43,234 nucleotides of DNA from Candidatus Zixiibacteriota bacterium (lineage in GTDB: Bacteria > Zixibacteria > MSB-5A5 > UBA10806 > 4484-95). The DNA is taken from the NCBI GenBank assembly GCA_024231855.1, contig JAAEQD010000105.1, positions 1 through 43,234 of the forward strand, written 5' to 3'. The notes below the pieces were generated by a model. It did not search any database, was not told the origin of the DNA, and was given only the letters and a program-made list of their open reading frames with translations. Shown one piece after another: positions 26,498-33,446 of this stretch (positions are counted from its first letter, which is position 1; each line of letters opens with the position of its first letter). The position numbers and the translations under genes were made by a program.

Positions 26498-27334
26498 TTA
26501 ACTTTTTCGGCAATTCAGACATGCATAAGGAATAGTGAGACGTAGTTCGCCTGATAACTCGGCTGATTGATTCAGCTTATTTTCAAGGGCGACGAAAACA
26601 GATTCGATATCTTGCGGTAGAAGTATGGCTTTCCAGCTATCGAAAAAAGCCAATCTGATGAAGAAGTGGTTCATCATGGAGGTGCCATCGGCGAACCGCA
26701 TCTCAAACGATTCCTCTTCGATGTTCTCCACATCGAATTCGGCCTTGGTTACCAAATCGGATAATCGGGATGTTGTCATTCTTTTAGCTTCGATATGAGC
26801 TTTCATCGCATTGATTTCCGAATCTTTGCCGAGTTCTTTAAGAGTCGTCTCAAATAAATCGTAGAACTCTATCATAGTTTCCGGCAGATTGATAGTCAAT
26901 ACCATCTGAGCGCCTTTAGCGGCAACCCGCGAGCATTCATATAGCGCTTTGGATGAATCGACAACGTTATTTATGCCGTTGTTTGAGACTATTAGATCGA
27001 AGAAATTATCCTCGAATGGCATTTTCTCGGCGATACCCGTATTTAATTCGACATTGTCAATGCCGTAAATCCGAAGTTTATTTTTAATCCGTTCGGTCCC
27101 CGCGTGCCACGGATCGAGGCCATACACCCGGCAACTTGATCCGAGTCGTTGCGCCAACTCCAAAATCGGAAAGCCCGTACCACAACCGATATCGAGCGCT
27201 TTTATATCTTTTTTCAATTTTACGGCCTTAAGAAGCTTTAAACCAAATGGCCCCGACCAAAGCGGTAATTCATCATATACAGAAACCAGTTCGGGATCGG
27301 TGATATTGTAACTTTGCTTCAGATAATCTGTCAT
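26498..27334 (-). CDS. Class I SAM-dependent methyltransferase
   Basis: The 278-residue protein has the SAM-binding motif I ALDIGCGTGFPILELA (near residue 46), motif II YGLDPW and a post-motif segment MPFEDNFFDLIVSNNGINNV typical of the ubiE/Methyltransf_11 group. The C-terminal half is helical. The substrate cannot be predicted. The frame is open to 27430, but the ATG at 27334 is preceded by AGGAGG at six-base spacing and gives a normal methyltransferase N-terminus. Confidence 0.9.
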   Translation of the reverse strand: MTDYLKQSYNITDPELVSVYDELPLWSGPFGLKLLKAVKLKKDIKALDIGCGTGFPILELAQRLGSSCRVYGLDPWHAGTERIKNKLRIYGIDNVELNTGIAEKMPFEDNFFDLIVSNNGINNVVDSSKALYECSRVAAKGAQMVLTINLPETMIEFYDLFETTLKELGKDSEINAMKAHIEAKRMTTSRLSDLVTKAEFDVENIEEESFEMRFADGTSMMNHFFIRLAFFDSWKAILLPQDIESVFVALENKLNQSAELSGELRLTIPYACLNCRKS

Positions 27335-27492
27335 TTTGGGCCTCCTGAAACATATATAATGATTTTCGGTGAAATCGCAAGCAGTTAATATGTGAGATTT
27401 ATTATTGTTTTTATTGTTCTGACTTGCCATTCGACCAATCGCGTATTAATTTTATAGTTGATATGTTGAAATTAATAAAATGATTCGAGGTT

Positions 27493-28656
27493 ATGTTTAT
27501 GCGGAATAATAAGTCGAGACTAATAGTAGCTATTTCAATCATCTTAATAGCGTTCGCGTTTTCGTTGGATATTGTCAATGCCGGCTCAACTCGTACTCAG
27601 GCCGAAATCGCCGCCGATAGCCTGAAACCGGCAGCCGGAAAAATCAATGACGGCCCATATGTTTATTGGCGAAGCCCGTCATCGATTACGGTTTTTTATA
27701 ATTGTGGGGGGGAGATGCTCAAGCGCGACTACTCCGGAAACGACACGATCCGATTTAACGGCTTATGCGATGATTCATCAGTGGTTTACGTTATACCGAC
27801 GAAAGCGCCGGTAATCGAGCCGCATGTTTATACGGATGTCCGCAGGATTTTCACCATCAGCGATATTCACGGAGAGTATGACGAATTGATTGAGATTTTG
27901 ATAAACAGTCAAGTAATAGACAGCGACTTGCGCTGGCTCTGGGGGGATGGTCATCTGGTTATCGATGGCGATACGTTTGACCGTGGTGATCAGGTTAACG
28001 AATGCCTCTGGCTTCTATATAGACTTGAGCAGGAAGCCAGGTTTGGCGGCGGCCGGGTTCATTTCCTGATCGGCAATCACGAGGCGATGCCATTATATGG
28101 CGATATCAGGTATGTTAACGAAAAATACACCGATGGCATAGTCAAAAAAAGCAGGATACGCTATGAGGATCTCTACGGTCCGGATATGGAATTGGGCAGA
28201 TGGCTCAGAACCAAACATACGATAGTTAAAATAAACGATATTCTTTTCGTTCATGCCGGAATAAGCCCGGAAGTTATCAAGCGTAACCTGACAATCAATG
28301 AAATTAACGAATTAATCCGAGATAACCTCGGAGCGAGATCGTATATGCGCGTGTTCAATGATGATCTGAAGCTTCTATTTAAAAGCTATGGCCCTCTTTG
28401 GTATCGCGGCCTTGTGGAAGAAGGTAGTTATCCCCGGGCGACGCGAGAACAGGTCGATAAAATTCTGGCGTATTTTGACTCGGAGGCAATTGTAGTTGGC
28501 CACACCGGTGTAGATCAGGTTATCAGCTTCTACGATAATCGGGTATTCGCAATCGATGTTCCTGTCGAGGATTTAGGCACACTTCAGGCTTTATTATGGG
28601 ATGATGGCGTATTCTACCGCGTAACAGGCGCCGGCGTACTGGAAGAACCGCGGTAA
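27493..28656 (+). CDS. Exported PPP-type metallophosphoesterase
   Basis: The 387-residue protein has a signal peptide (about 9-30) and a calcineurin-like phosphatase domain (about 117-355). The metal-ligand motifs are SDIHGEYD (123-130, the GDxHG position), IDGDTFDRGDQ (157-167, GDxxDRG), IGNHEAM (193-199, GNHE), VHAGISPE (253-260) and VVGHTGVD (334-341). The arrangement resembles the Shewanella-like bacterial branch of PPP phosphatases. A beta-rich segment (about 53-105) precedes the catalytic domain. It is probably periplasmic, acting on phospho-proteins or small phosphoesters. It heads a tight three-gene unit with the GNAT-like gene and the selenoprotein gene (gaps of about 30 bases). Confidence 0.9.
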   Translation: MFMRNNKSRLIVAISIILIAFAFSLDIVNAGSTRTQAEIAADSLKPAAGKINDGPYVYWRSPSSITVFYNCGGEMLKRDYSGNDTIRFNGLCDDSSVVYVIPTKAPVIEPHVYTDVRRIFTISDIHGEYDELIEILINSQVIDSDLRWLWGDGHLVIDGDTFDRGDQVNECLWLLYRLEQEARFGGGRVHFLIGNHEAMPLYGDIRYVNEKYTDGIVKKSRIRYEDLYGPDMELGRWLRTKHTIVKINDILFVHAGISPEVIKRNLTINEINELIRDNLGARSYMRVFNDDLKLLFKSYGPLWYRGLVEEGSYPRATREQVDKILAYFDSEAIVVGHTGVDQVISFYDNRVFAIDVPVEDLGTLQALLWDDGVFYRVTGAGVLEEPR

Positions 28657-28687
28657 AAAAAACATCTGTGCGATAAAGGTGAATACT

Positions 28688-29464
28688 ATGCCTGAAATTG
28701 ATTACAAAATCATTACCGCCCGCGAGAACAGTAACCTTCTTGATATCGCCGATGAGGTTACCCTTGGGTCGTGGCCGGAGTTCATGCTTAATGATTCTGT
28801 CTGCAATAAATATTGGAGCGATCTTTATAGGTCTTTCCCGGAATTCCAGTTTATACTCTCCGAAAAAGACACCGGCAAGACGATTTCTGTCGGCTGCGGT
28901 ATCCCGCTATATTGGAACGGAGATTTCCGCGATTTGCCGGATGAGGGCCTGGATTGGGTTTTGGAAAAAGGTTTTATCGATCAAAAGGAGAATGTCACAC
29001 CCAATATATTATCCGCGCTTGCCATAACTATCGCCCCGGAGTATCGCCGCCGGGGATTCAGTTATATCGCGCTAAAGACAATGACCACGATCGCCAAAAG
29101 CCACGGCTTGACCGATATGATAGCCCCGGTTAGACCATCACTGAAAAGCCAATATCCGTTAAATTCTATAGACAAATATATCGACTGGCAAAACAAAAAC
29201 AATCAACCGTTTGATCCCTGGATAGCAACCCATGTGAAAATGGGGGCGGAATTAATTAAAGTATGTCATTCATCGATGAAAATAACAGGCACTGTTGGCG
29301 ATTGGGAAAGTTGGGCGAAAATGAGTTTCCCCGAAAGCGGATCATATATCGTTCCAGGCGCGCTGGTTCCCGTTCAGATAGATCATGAGCATGATACAGG
29401 CACGTATATCGAACCCAATGTCTGGATGAAGCATCCCTTTAATATGCTTAACGAACGTCAGTGA
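28688..29464 (+). CDS. GNAT-like acyltransferase
   Basis: The 258-residue product has a GNAT-like core: ILSALAITIAPEYRRRGFSYIAL (about 106-128) matches the acetyl-CoA-binding strand and R-R-x-G-x-S loop. An N-terminal extension and a longer C-terminal half are not recognised. The ATG at 28688 follows AAGGTG at six bases; the frame is also open to a GTG at 28679. Spacing to neighbours (31 and 28 bases) indicates an operon with the phosphatase and the selenoprotein gene. The substrate is unknown. Confidence 0.7.
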   Translation: MPEIDYKIITARENSNLLDIADEVTLGSWPEFMLNDSVCNKYWSDLYRSFPEFQFILSEKDTGKTISVGCGIPLYWNGDFRDLPDEGLDWVLEKGFIDQKENVTPNILSALAITIAPEYRRRGFSYIALKTMTTIAKSHGLTDMIAPVRPSLKSQYPLNSIDKYIDWQNKNNQPFDPWIATHVKMGAELIKVCHSSMKITGTVGDWESWAKMSFPESGSYIVPGALVPVQIDHEHDTGTYIEPNVWMKHPFNMLNERQ

Positions 29465-29492
29465 TTTATCATTTAGAATAAAGGAGAGCATT

Positions 29493-29774
29493 ATGCTTCC
29501 CCAAAAGCAGAAGAAAAAATTCAATGAGTTTTACGATTCGGCTCGCGGCAACGAATTTCTTGAGCCAAAAACCACACTTCTGATACATCTGGCCGCCGCT
29601 ATGGCCGTTGGATGCGGGCCTTGAATGGAAAGTTACTTTGGCGTGGCCAAAGATCAAGGCATAACCAATGATGAGATCGGCGCGGTTCAATCTATCGTGA
29701 TGGCGGTATCGGCCGGAAAGGTAAACGCTCAATTCCGGGAAGCGCGAATCAAAAGTAAAAAGCGGAAGAAGTGA
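29493..29774 (+). CDS. AhpD/carboxymuconolactone decarboxylase-like selenoprotein (in-frame UGA = Sec44)
   Basis: Reading through one TGA (29622-29624) gives a 93-residue protein that matches the short CMD/AhpD-like family along its whole length. It has FYDSARGNEFLEPKTTLLIHLAAAMAVGCGP before the TGA, then MESYFGVAKDQGITNDEIGAV and SAGKVNAQF. The family's redox motif is C-x-x-C, and the TGA occupies exactly the second cysteine, giving C41-G-P-U44. A hairpin at 29636-29652 begins 11 bases after the UGA and fits the bacterial SECIS model. The ATG follows AAGGAG. The usual catalytic histidine position four residues after the motif is Tyr48, as in other short members. It is probably a thiol/selenol peroxidase-type or disulfide-handling protein. 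The alternatives, a pseudogene or a sequencing error, are less likely because reading is intact on both sides. Confidence 0.82.
29636..29652 (+). promoter_or_regulatory. Bacterial SECIS hairpin of the AhpD-like selenoprotein gene
   Basis: CTTTGGC (29636-29642) and GCCAAAG (29646-29652) form a perfect 7-bp stem with loop GTG. The loop begins 18 bases after the UGA and its first base is G. Both features match the known bacterial SECIS pattern that recruits SelB. Confidence 0.75.
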
Positions 29775-29809
29775 TAAGGTATAGGGGACATAGTTTGCTT
29801 GATCTTTTA

Positions 29810-29950
29810 GGGTGGGCAAGGCTATTTGTAGTGATAGCTCATTTGGGCTGTCTTGAGGTTGGCCCGGGTGGTACCTCACCAGTAGGATGAGTATGATTGA
29901 AACAGACCGGCGAGTTTGGTATTTGCCCACCCGATGGGTGGTGTACCTGG
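29810..29950 (+). repeat. Structured intergenic repeat, copy 1
   Basis: This is the best-preserved copy of a four-member family. An outer 10-bp stem (29810-29819 with 29923-29932) encloses a GATAGCT/GGCTGTC hairpin (with G-U pairs) and the conserved core CGGG(T/C)GGTACCTCACCAG. The 3' arm of the outer stem can also pair with the GGGTGG just downstream (CCACCC-GAT-GGGTGG, 29927-29938), giving two exclusive folds. It lies between the two selenoprotein genes. Confidence 0.8.
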
Positions 29951-29960
29951 TATTAGCAAA

Positions 29961-30905
29961 TTACGATTGCCCAAGTACATTAATCAGTCTATTGCATCCA
30001 CCGTTTTTTACAAATTCCGTATGATCGTCTATTGTCTTAAAACACTGTCCTGATAATTTAGCACATGAAATTTCAGAACCGGTCACGTCATAAAATGCTT
30101 TCAATATTTCTTTCGCGTTTGGATTCGCGTAACCGGATTTGCCAGGATTATTTCTACACCAGGCGAGCGTATCGATCCATATCGCCGCGCCCAGCGCGCC
30201 ACAAGCATTGCCGCTTAAACCCATACCTCCGGCAAGTCCGGCAACCATAACCATTTCCTCATTACTGGCTCCCATTTTTTTAGCGACTTCAGACGCGCAA
30301 CTTGCAGGTAGTTGAGGTGAATCAGTTAGCTCATCGGACAATCCTTCTTTTGCTGATTGGATCGCTTCCGGCGCCCATTTTTCCGCGAGATTCATACAGA
30401 TCATGTTTGAAAAGCCACTGGGGAGGGATTTCAGCATGAATTCCACCATATCAAATTTATCCTTGATATCAAAACCGATTATTTCCCGGCAATTGACGCT
30501 TTTTGCCCGTTTTGAAAAGGATTCCACGATATGTTGCGTTCCGGTTATGGCTATCGCCAAAGCTTGACCGTGGTTCTTATATCTACGAAAGGATTCCGCT
30601 CCCACAGCCAACGCGGATCCCCAGAGCATTCCGCATTGATTTTGTGTGCTCATAAGTCCACCGGCTAACGGATCTGAGGCAAGCTCCTCGTCACTTTTTT
30701 GATTGCCAAACTCACGGTTTAGCAGAGTAAAGAATGTGTTAGATCAAGCGCCGCATTTCGCGAAAAGCTTTTTAGTGTCCAGTGGAGCCGTAGTGCTAAA
30801 CAGCCTGCCGGAATTTAGAAGAAAAGCGGCCGTACTTGCTGAAGCGGCGCCTGCCGCGGACAACATTAAAAATCTCCGTCGGTTCATTTTCCCATCGTTC
30901 TTCAT
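29961..30905 (-). CDS. Tat-exported tandem C-GCAxxG-C-C family selenoprotein (in-frame UGA = Sec54)
   Basis: Reading through a TGA at 30746-30744 joins a Tat signal (NRRRFLMLSAAGAAS, residues about 8-22) to the downstream frame and gives 314 residues. The mature part is two tandem C_GCAxxG_C_C domains. Domain 1 has KCGAU54SNTFFTLLNREFG, LAGGL ... QCGMLWG, CREIIGFD and CMNLAEKWAPE. Domain 2 has PASC203ASEVAKKMG, LAGGMGLSGNACGALG and later cysteines. Sec54 aligns with Cys203 of the second domain, so the gene supplies its own internal evidence that UGA stands for a Cys-equivalent. A SECIS-like hairpin follows at 30704-30724. The ATG at 30905 lies two bases after the upstream gene's stop and has AAAGG before it; ATG 30887 is an alternative. 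The family is known to contain selenoprotein members and is thought to act in redox chemistry. The product should be periplasmic. Standard ORF calling would start it at 30653 and lose the signal peptide and active site. Confidence 0.85.
30704..30724 (-). promoter_or_regulatory. Bacterial SECIS hairpin of the C-GCAxxG-C-C selenoprotein gene
   Basis: On the minus strand TGCTAAAC and GTTTGGCA form an 8-bp stem (one U-G pair) around loop CGTGA. The loop begins about 27 bases after the UGA and has G as its second base. Position and loop fit the bacterial SECIS model. Confidence 0.7.
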
Positions 30906-30907
30906 TA

Positions 30908-31348
30908 CTAAACCTTTACCTCGGTATTGGATGCGTTAAATTGTTCTCGATAACTCACAAAACTCATACTTAAACCTATAAAAAAAGGAATGGTCATTAT
31001 TAAAAGGTATAGAAAATCATTGCCGAATCCAAACTCAAATTTAATTCTGAATCTTATATCATGAATAAAAATTGTTGCTAGATAAATAAAGGGCAGAAAA
31101 AACCAGCTAAGTATATTAAAAGTCATATTCTTATTTAACTTTCTAACTTTATTAAGAAAAATAGTCAGGGAAAGTCCGCACATCAAGGCCGAGTAGATCA
31201 ATGAAGGTATGAATGACATTGCAAATGCTGATATGTCCGTTAGCCCATCGCCATTATAATTATAAAAAATCGTATATATAATACTAAAAAATAGTATAAA
31301 TATTGACGGATAGATTACCGCGTTTCTATAGTATTTGAATAGTTTCAT
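30908..31348 (-). CDS. Four-TM membrane protein of unknown function
   Basis: The 146-residue protein has about four hydrophobic helices (residues about 11-32, 43-63, 78-96 and 112-130 from the chosen start) and no recognised motif. The ATG at 31348 is preceded by GGAG at seven bases; the frame is open to a GTG at 31366. Its stop (TAG) is two bases from the ATG of the selenoprotein gene, so the two are translationally coupled. This suggests it may serve as the membrane partner of the exported redox protein (inference). Confidence 0.7.
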   Translation of the reverse strand: MKLFKYYRNAVIYPSIFILFFSIIYTIFYNYNGDGLTDISAFAMSFIPSLIYSALMCGLSLTIFLNKVRKLNKNMTFNILSWFFLPFIYLATIFIHDIRFRIKFEFGFGNDFLYLLIMTIPFFIGLSMSFVSYREQFNASNTEVKV

Positions 31349-31460
31349 TGGTTTACTCCATCTCACTACATAAAATTATGCATCGTTTCATTGAAGTATT
31401 ATAGCATACCGGATAGACAATGTCAACAGGGATCAAAAGAAGCAGGTAAAATCCCTATCA

Positions 31461-31585
31461 AGGTTATTTGCAGTGATAGCCTATATGGACTGTCTAGGCC
31501 CGGGCGGTACCTCACCAGTTGGGTGAGTATTACTGATATGGGCAAGTATGTTTGGTGTTTGCCACTCGATGGGCGGGGTACCTCG
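31461..31585 (+). repeat. Structured intergenic repeat, copy 2
   Basis: It carries the family core GGTTATTTGCAGTGATAG ... CCCGGGCGGTACCTCACCAG and the CTCACC/GGTGAG hairpin. The outer stem is decayed. It lies in the gap between the four-TM gene and cysteine-rich paralogue B. Confidence 0.75.
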
Positions 31586-31587
31586 TT

Positions 31588-31956
31588 TTATAAGGATGGC
31601 GCTGTTTTTCTCATCTCGATCATCTTAAATAAAAATCGTCTATATGCCGCGTAATTGCACTCTTGTTCGCATTCTCTCTTATCTGTCACTTTAACACAAT
31701 GTGTTTCGCAGCGGTTGGATTGGGCGCGCTTTTTATCCGGTATCGCTTCGCTTATATATTTCCTCATCAAATCAACATTTACGGCGAAACTCGTGCCGCA
31801 ATTTTCCCCTTCATGCTGATAAAAATAATATGCCTTTTCGTCTTCATCAGGAACATAGAGCATGCCGAGCAACCTCAGGTCGTGATTATTAATCAGATCA
31901 TCAGCGGTAAACGACTCGCCGCAGAGCGTGCATTTTTTTATGATGTCGTTACTCAT
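31588..31956 (-). CDS. Cysteine-rich small protein, paralogue B
   Basis: The 122-residue protein is the second member of the local cysteine-rich pair (see 25903-26292). It has C-x-x-C (CTLC) near residue 9, DLINNHDLRLLGM, YYFYQHEGENCGT, SNRCETHCVKVTDKRECEQEC and NYAAYRRFLFKM. The pair keeps the cysteine/histidine spacing and the C-terminal YAAxRRFL motif, while the middle diverges. The ATG follows AGGAG. I do not know the family. Metal binding or a redox role is inferred from the cysteines and from the neighbouring selenoprotein genes. Confidence 0.75.
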   Translation of the reverse strand: MSNDIIKKCTLCGESFTADDLINNHDLRLLGMLYVPDEDEKAYYFYQHEGENCGTSFAVNVDLMRKYISEAIPDKKRAQSNRCETHCVKVTDKRECEQECNYAAYRRFLFKMIEMRKTAPSL

Positions 31957-32413
31957 AAATTCTCCTATTTATTAAGTCTTTATCTTATTCGGAAGTTGGC
32001 CAGGTTATTTAAATAATAAGAATTCAGCGTTTACGTATGTAACATTATTATAGAATATTTTGTTCCGCGGTTGGGAAGGAAATTATAGCGCGGATTCCTC
32101 ACCCATGTCATCCCCGATCTGATCGGGGAACCAAGGGATAGGAATGGGCTATTTGTAGTGACACTTGCACTGCGCTGTCAGGGGCCGGGGCCGGGCGGTA
32201 CCTCACCAGAAGGGGAAGTATGATTGGAATGGGCAGGTGGGTTTTGTTTTTGCCCATCCGATGAGTGGGGTACTGTCACCTCACAAATACCCCTGAACAA
32301 ACCACCATCTAATACATATAAAATAGTACCATATCGCTTAACCCGGATTATTATAAACTTAATAACTATTATCAAACGAAAGGCAAAGCACAATTAAAAC
32401 GGAGGATGAGAGT
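31957..32413. other. Intergenic region with repeats
   Basis: No gene is seen in this 457-base region. It holds a perfect TCCCCGATC/GATCGGGGA palindrome (32111-32129), copy 3 of the structured repeat and the ribosome binding site GGAGGA of the SIMPL gene. Confidence 0.65.
32143..32274 (+). repeat. Structured intergenic repeat, copy 3
   Basis: Core GGCTATTTGTAGTGACA ... GCCGGGCGGTACCTCACCAG. The outer stem is partly kept (ATGGGC near 32144 with GCCCAT near 32251). The central hairpin is weaker than in copies 1 and 4. Confidence 0.75.
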
Positions 32414-33178
32414 ATGAGACGTATCGTATTAGTGGTTTGTTTATCTGTTTTCACATCTATGGCACATGCCGACAATGTGTCCCAATGCAAGTTAAATGTC
32501 AAAGCCCAGGTTGAAATAAACGCCAAAGCCGATAGAGCGATTTTCTCGTTCGGTATCGAGGGGACAGGTTCGACTCTTCGGATGGCGGTTGGACAGGCCC
32601 AAAACCGGATCAGCACGATTACCGAGGGCTTGAAAGCAATAGGCCTGACTGAGAGTAACTTTTCAACATCGCATTTTCGCACAGATGAAAGTATAGGCAG
32701 GAAAGCTATAATATTGGAGAAAAAAGAATATAAAACCAGTATCACCATAACCGTAAGTTTAGATGATTTCAGTCTTCTGGAGGAGTCGATATTAATAGTA
32801 AGCGACTCCGAGCCGGACGAATTTTCCGGAGTCAAGTTTATCCTGCATGATATTGAGGAATTAAAGATGACGGCTATGGAGAAAGCGCTCAAAAAAGCCA
32901 GGCAGAAAGCGGATTTAATAGCCGAGACTATGGGGGTGGAACTTGAGGAACTGATATCGTTTACCGAAAATACATCAATACAAGATCCACAAGGACATAG
33001 AGGCAGCAGAATGCCGTCAGCTTTTAATATGTCCATTGATATGCCGGGAGCAGGCGGTGGCGGCGGCAGCGTATTTTTCAGTCCCCAAAGAAAAATAGTA
33101 TCTAACGTTGAGGCAACGATTTTGATTAAAGGCAAAATTAAGCAGGTACCGGAAAGCGTAAGTGTGAGTGAGTTATGA
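32414..33178 (+). CDS. Exported SIMPL domain (DUF541) protein
   Basis: The 254-residue protein has a signal peptide (1-19, ending AHA). Its SIMPL/DUF541 domain shows VKAQVEINAKADRAIFSFGIEGTG, an A-Q-N-x-x-x-x-I-x-x-x-L-K-A-I-G-L helix, and an A-L-K-K-A-R-x-K-A-x-x-I-A-E-x-M-G-V helix near 155-180. A Gly-rich loop follows (AGGGGGS), then the final beta segment ending ATILIKGKI. DUF541 proteins are periplasmic or surface proteins of poorly defined function (BP26-like oligomers in some species). The ATG follows GGAGGATGAG. Confidence 0.88.
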   Translation: MRRIVLVVCLSVFTSMAHADNVSQCKLNVKAQVEINAKADRAIFSFGIEGTGSTLRMAVGQAQNRISTITEGLKAIGLTESNFSTSHFRTDESIGRKAIILEKKEYKTSITITVSLDDFSLLEESILIVSDSEPDEFSGVKFILHDIEELKMTAMEKALKKARQKADLIAETMGVELEELISFTENTSIQDPQGHRGSRMPSAFNMSIDMPGAGGGGGSVFFSPQRKIVSNVEATILIKGKIKQVPESVSVSEL

Positions 33179-33220
33179 TATAATACCGAATCCAACTGGA
33201 ATTATTGAAGAAAATCGTAC

Positions 33221-33281
33221 CACACCCAACGGGTGTGTAGTGTTACAGGGTACAAACCGATCACATGGGTAACACTTTTTT
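33221..33281 (+). terminator. Terminator-like hairpins after the SIMPL gene
   Basis: CACACCC/GGGTGTG (33221-33237, three-base loop) is followed by GTGTTAC (33240-33246) pairing with GTAACAC (33269-33275) and six T residues. The second hairpin is the likely terminator, although its loop is long. Confidence 0.5.
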
Positions 33282-33308
33282 ATCCTTCAGGATGGAACGC
33301 CGATTATC

Positions 33309-33390
33309 GCTATTTGTAGTGACAGCTCACTGAGCTGTCTGGGGCTGGGGCCGGGCGGTACCTCACCAGTAGGGTGAGTATGATTGAAAC
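33309..33390 (+). repeat. Structured intergenic repeat, copy 4
   Basis: It carries a perfect 9-bp hairpin GACAGCTCA-C-TGAGCTGTC followed by the conserved GCCGGGCGGTACCTCACCAG and GGGTGAGTATGATTGAAAC. The 3' third of the family is missing or diverged. Confidence 0.8.
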
Positions 33391-33446
33391 GATCTACAAC
33401 CTAACCCACCCCGCAGTAACGGGGATGGGGCACAGGGGCTACTCGT

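Noticed and set aside
29622..29624. Reading the TGA as a nonsense mutation (pseudogene)
   Set aside because: The UGA lies exactly at the redox-cysteine position, the frame is intact on both sides and a SECIS-like hairpin follows. A second gene nearby shows the same arrangement.
29469..29930. 153-residue open frame on the minus strand over the AhpD-like gene
   Set aside because: It is antisense to the selenoprotein gene and the repeat, has no ribosome binding site and no family pattern.
30703..30939. 78-residue open frame on the plus strand
   Set aside because: It is antisense to the N-terminal part of the Tat-exported selenoprotein.
31391..31654. 87-residue open frame on the plus strand
   Set aside because: It runs through repeat copy 2 and into the antisense of the cysteine-rich gene, with no coding signal.
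32359..33195. 278-residue open frame on the minus strand
   Set aside because: It is an exact antisense shadow of the SIMPL gene. The plus-strand product has a signal peptide, a ribosome binding site and family motifs.
29810..33390. CRISPR array
   Set aside because: The four repeats are over 80 bases long, irregularly spaced by genes, and vary between copies. No cas genes are present.
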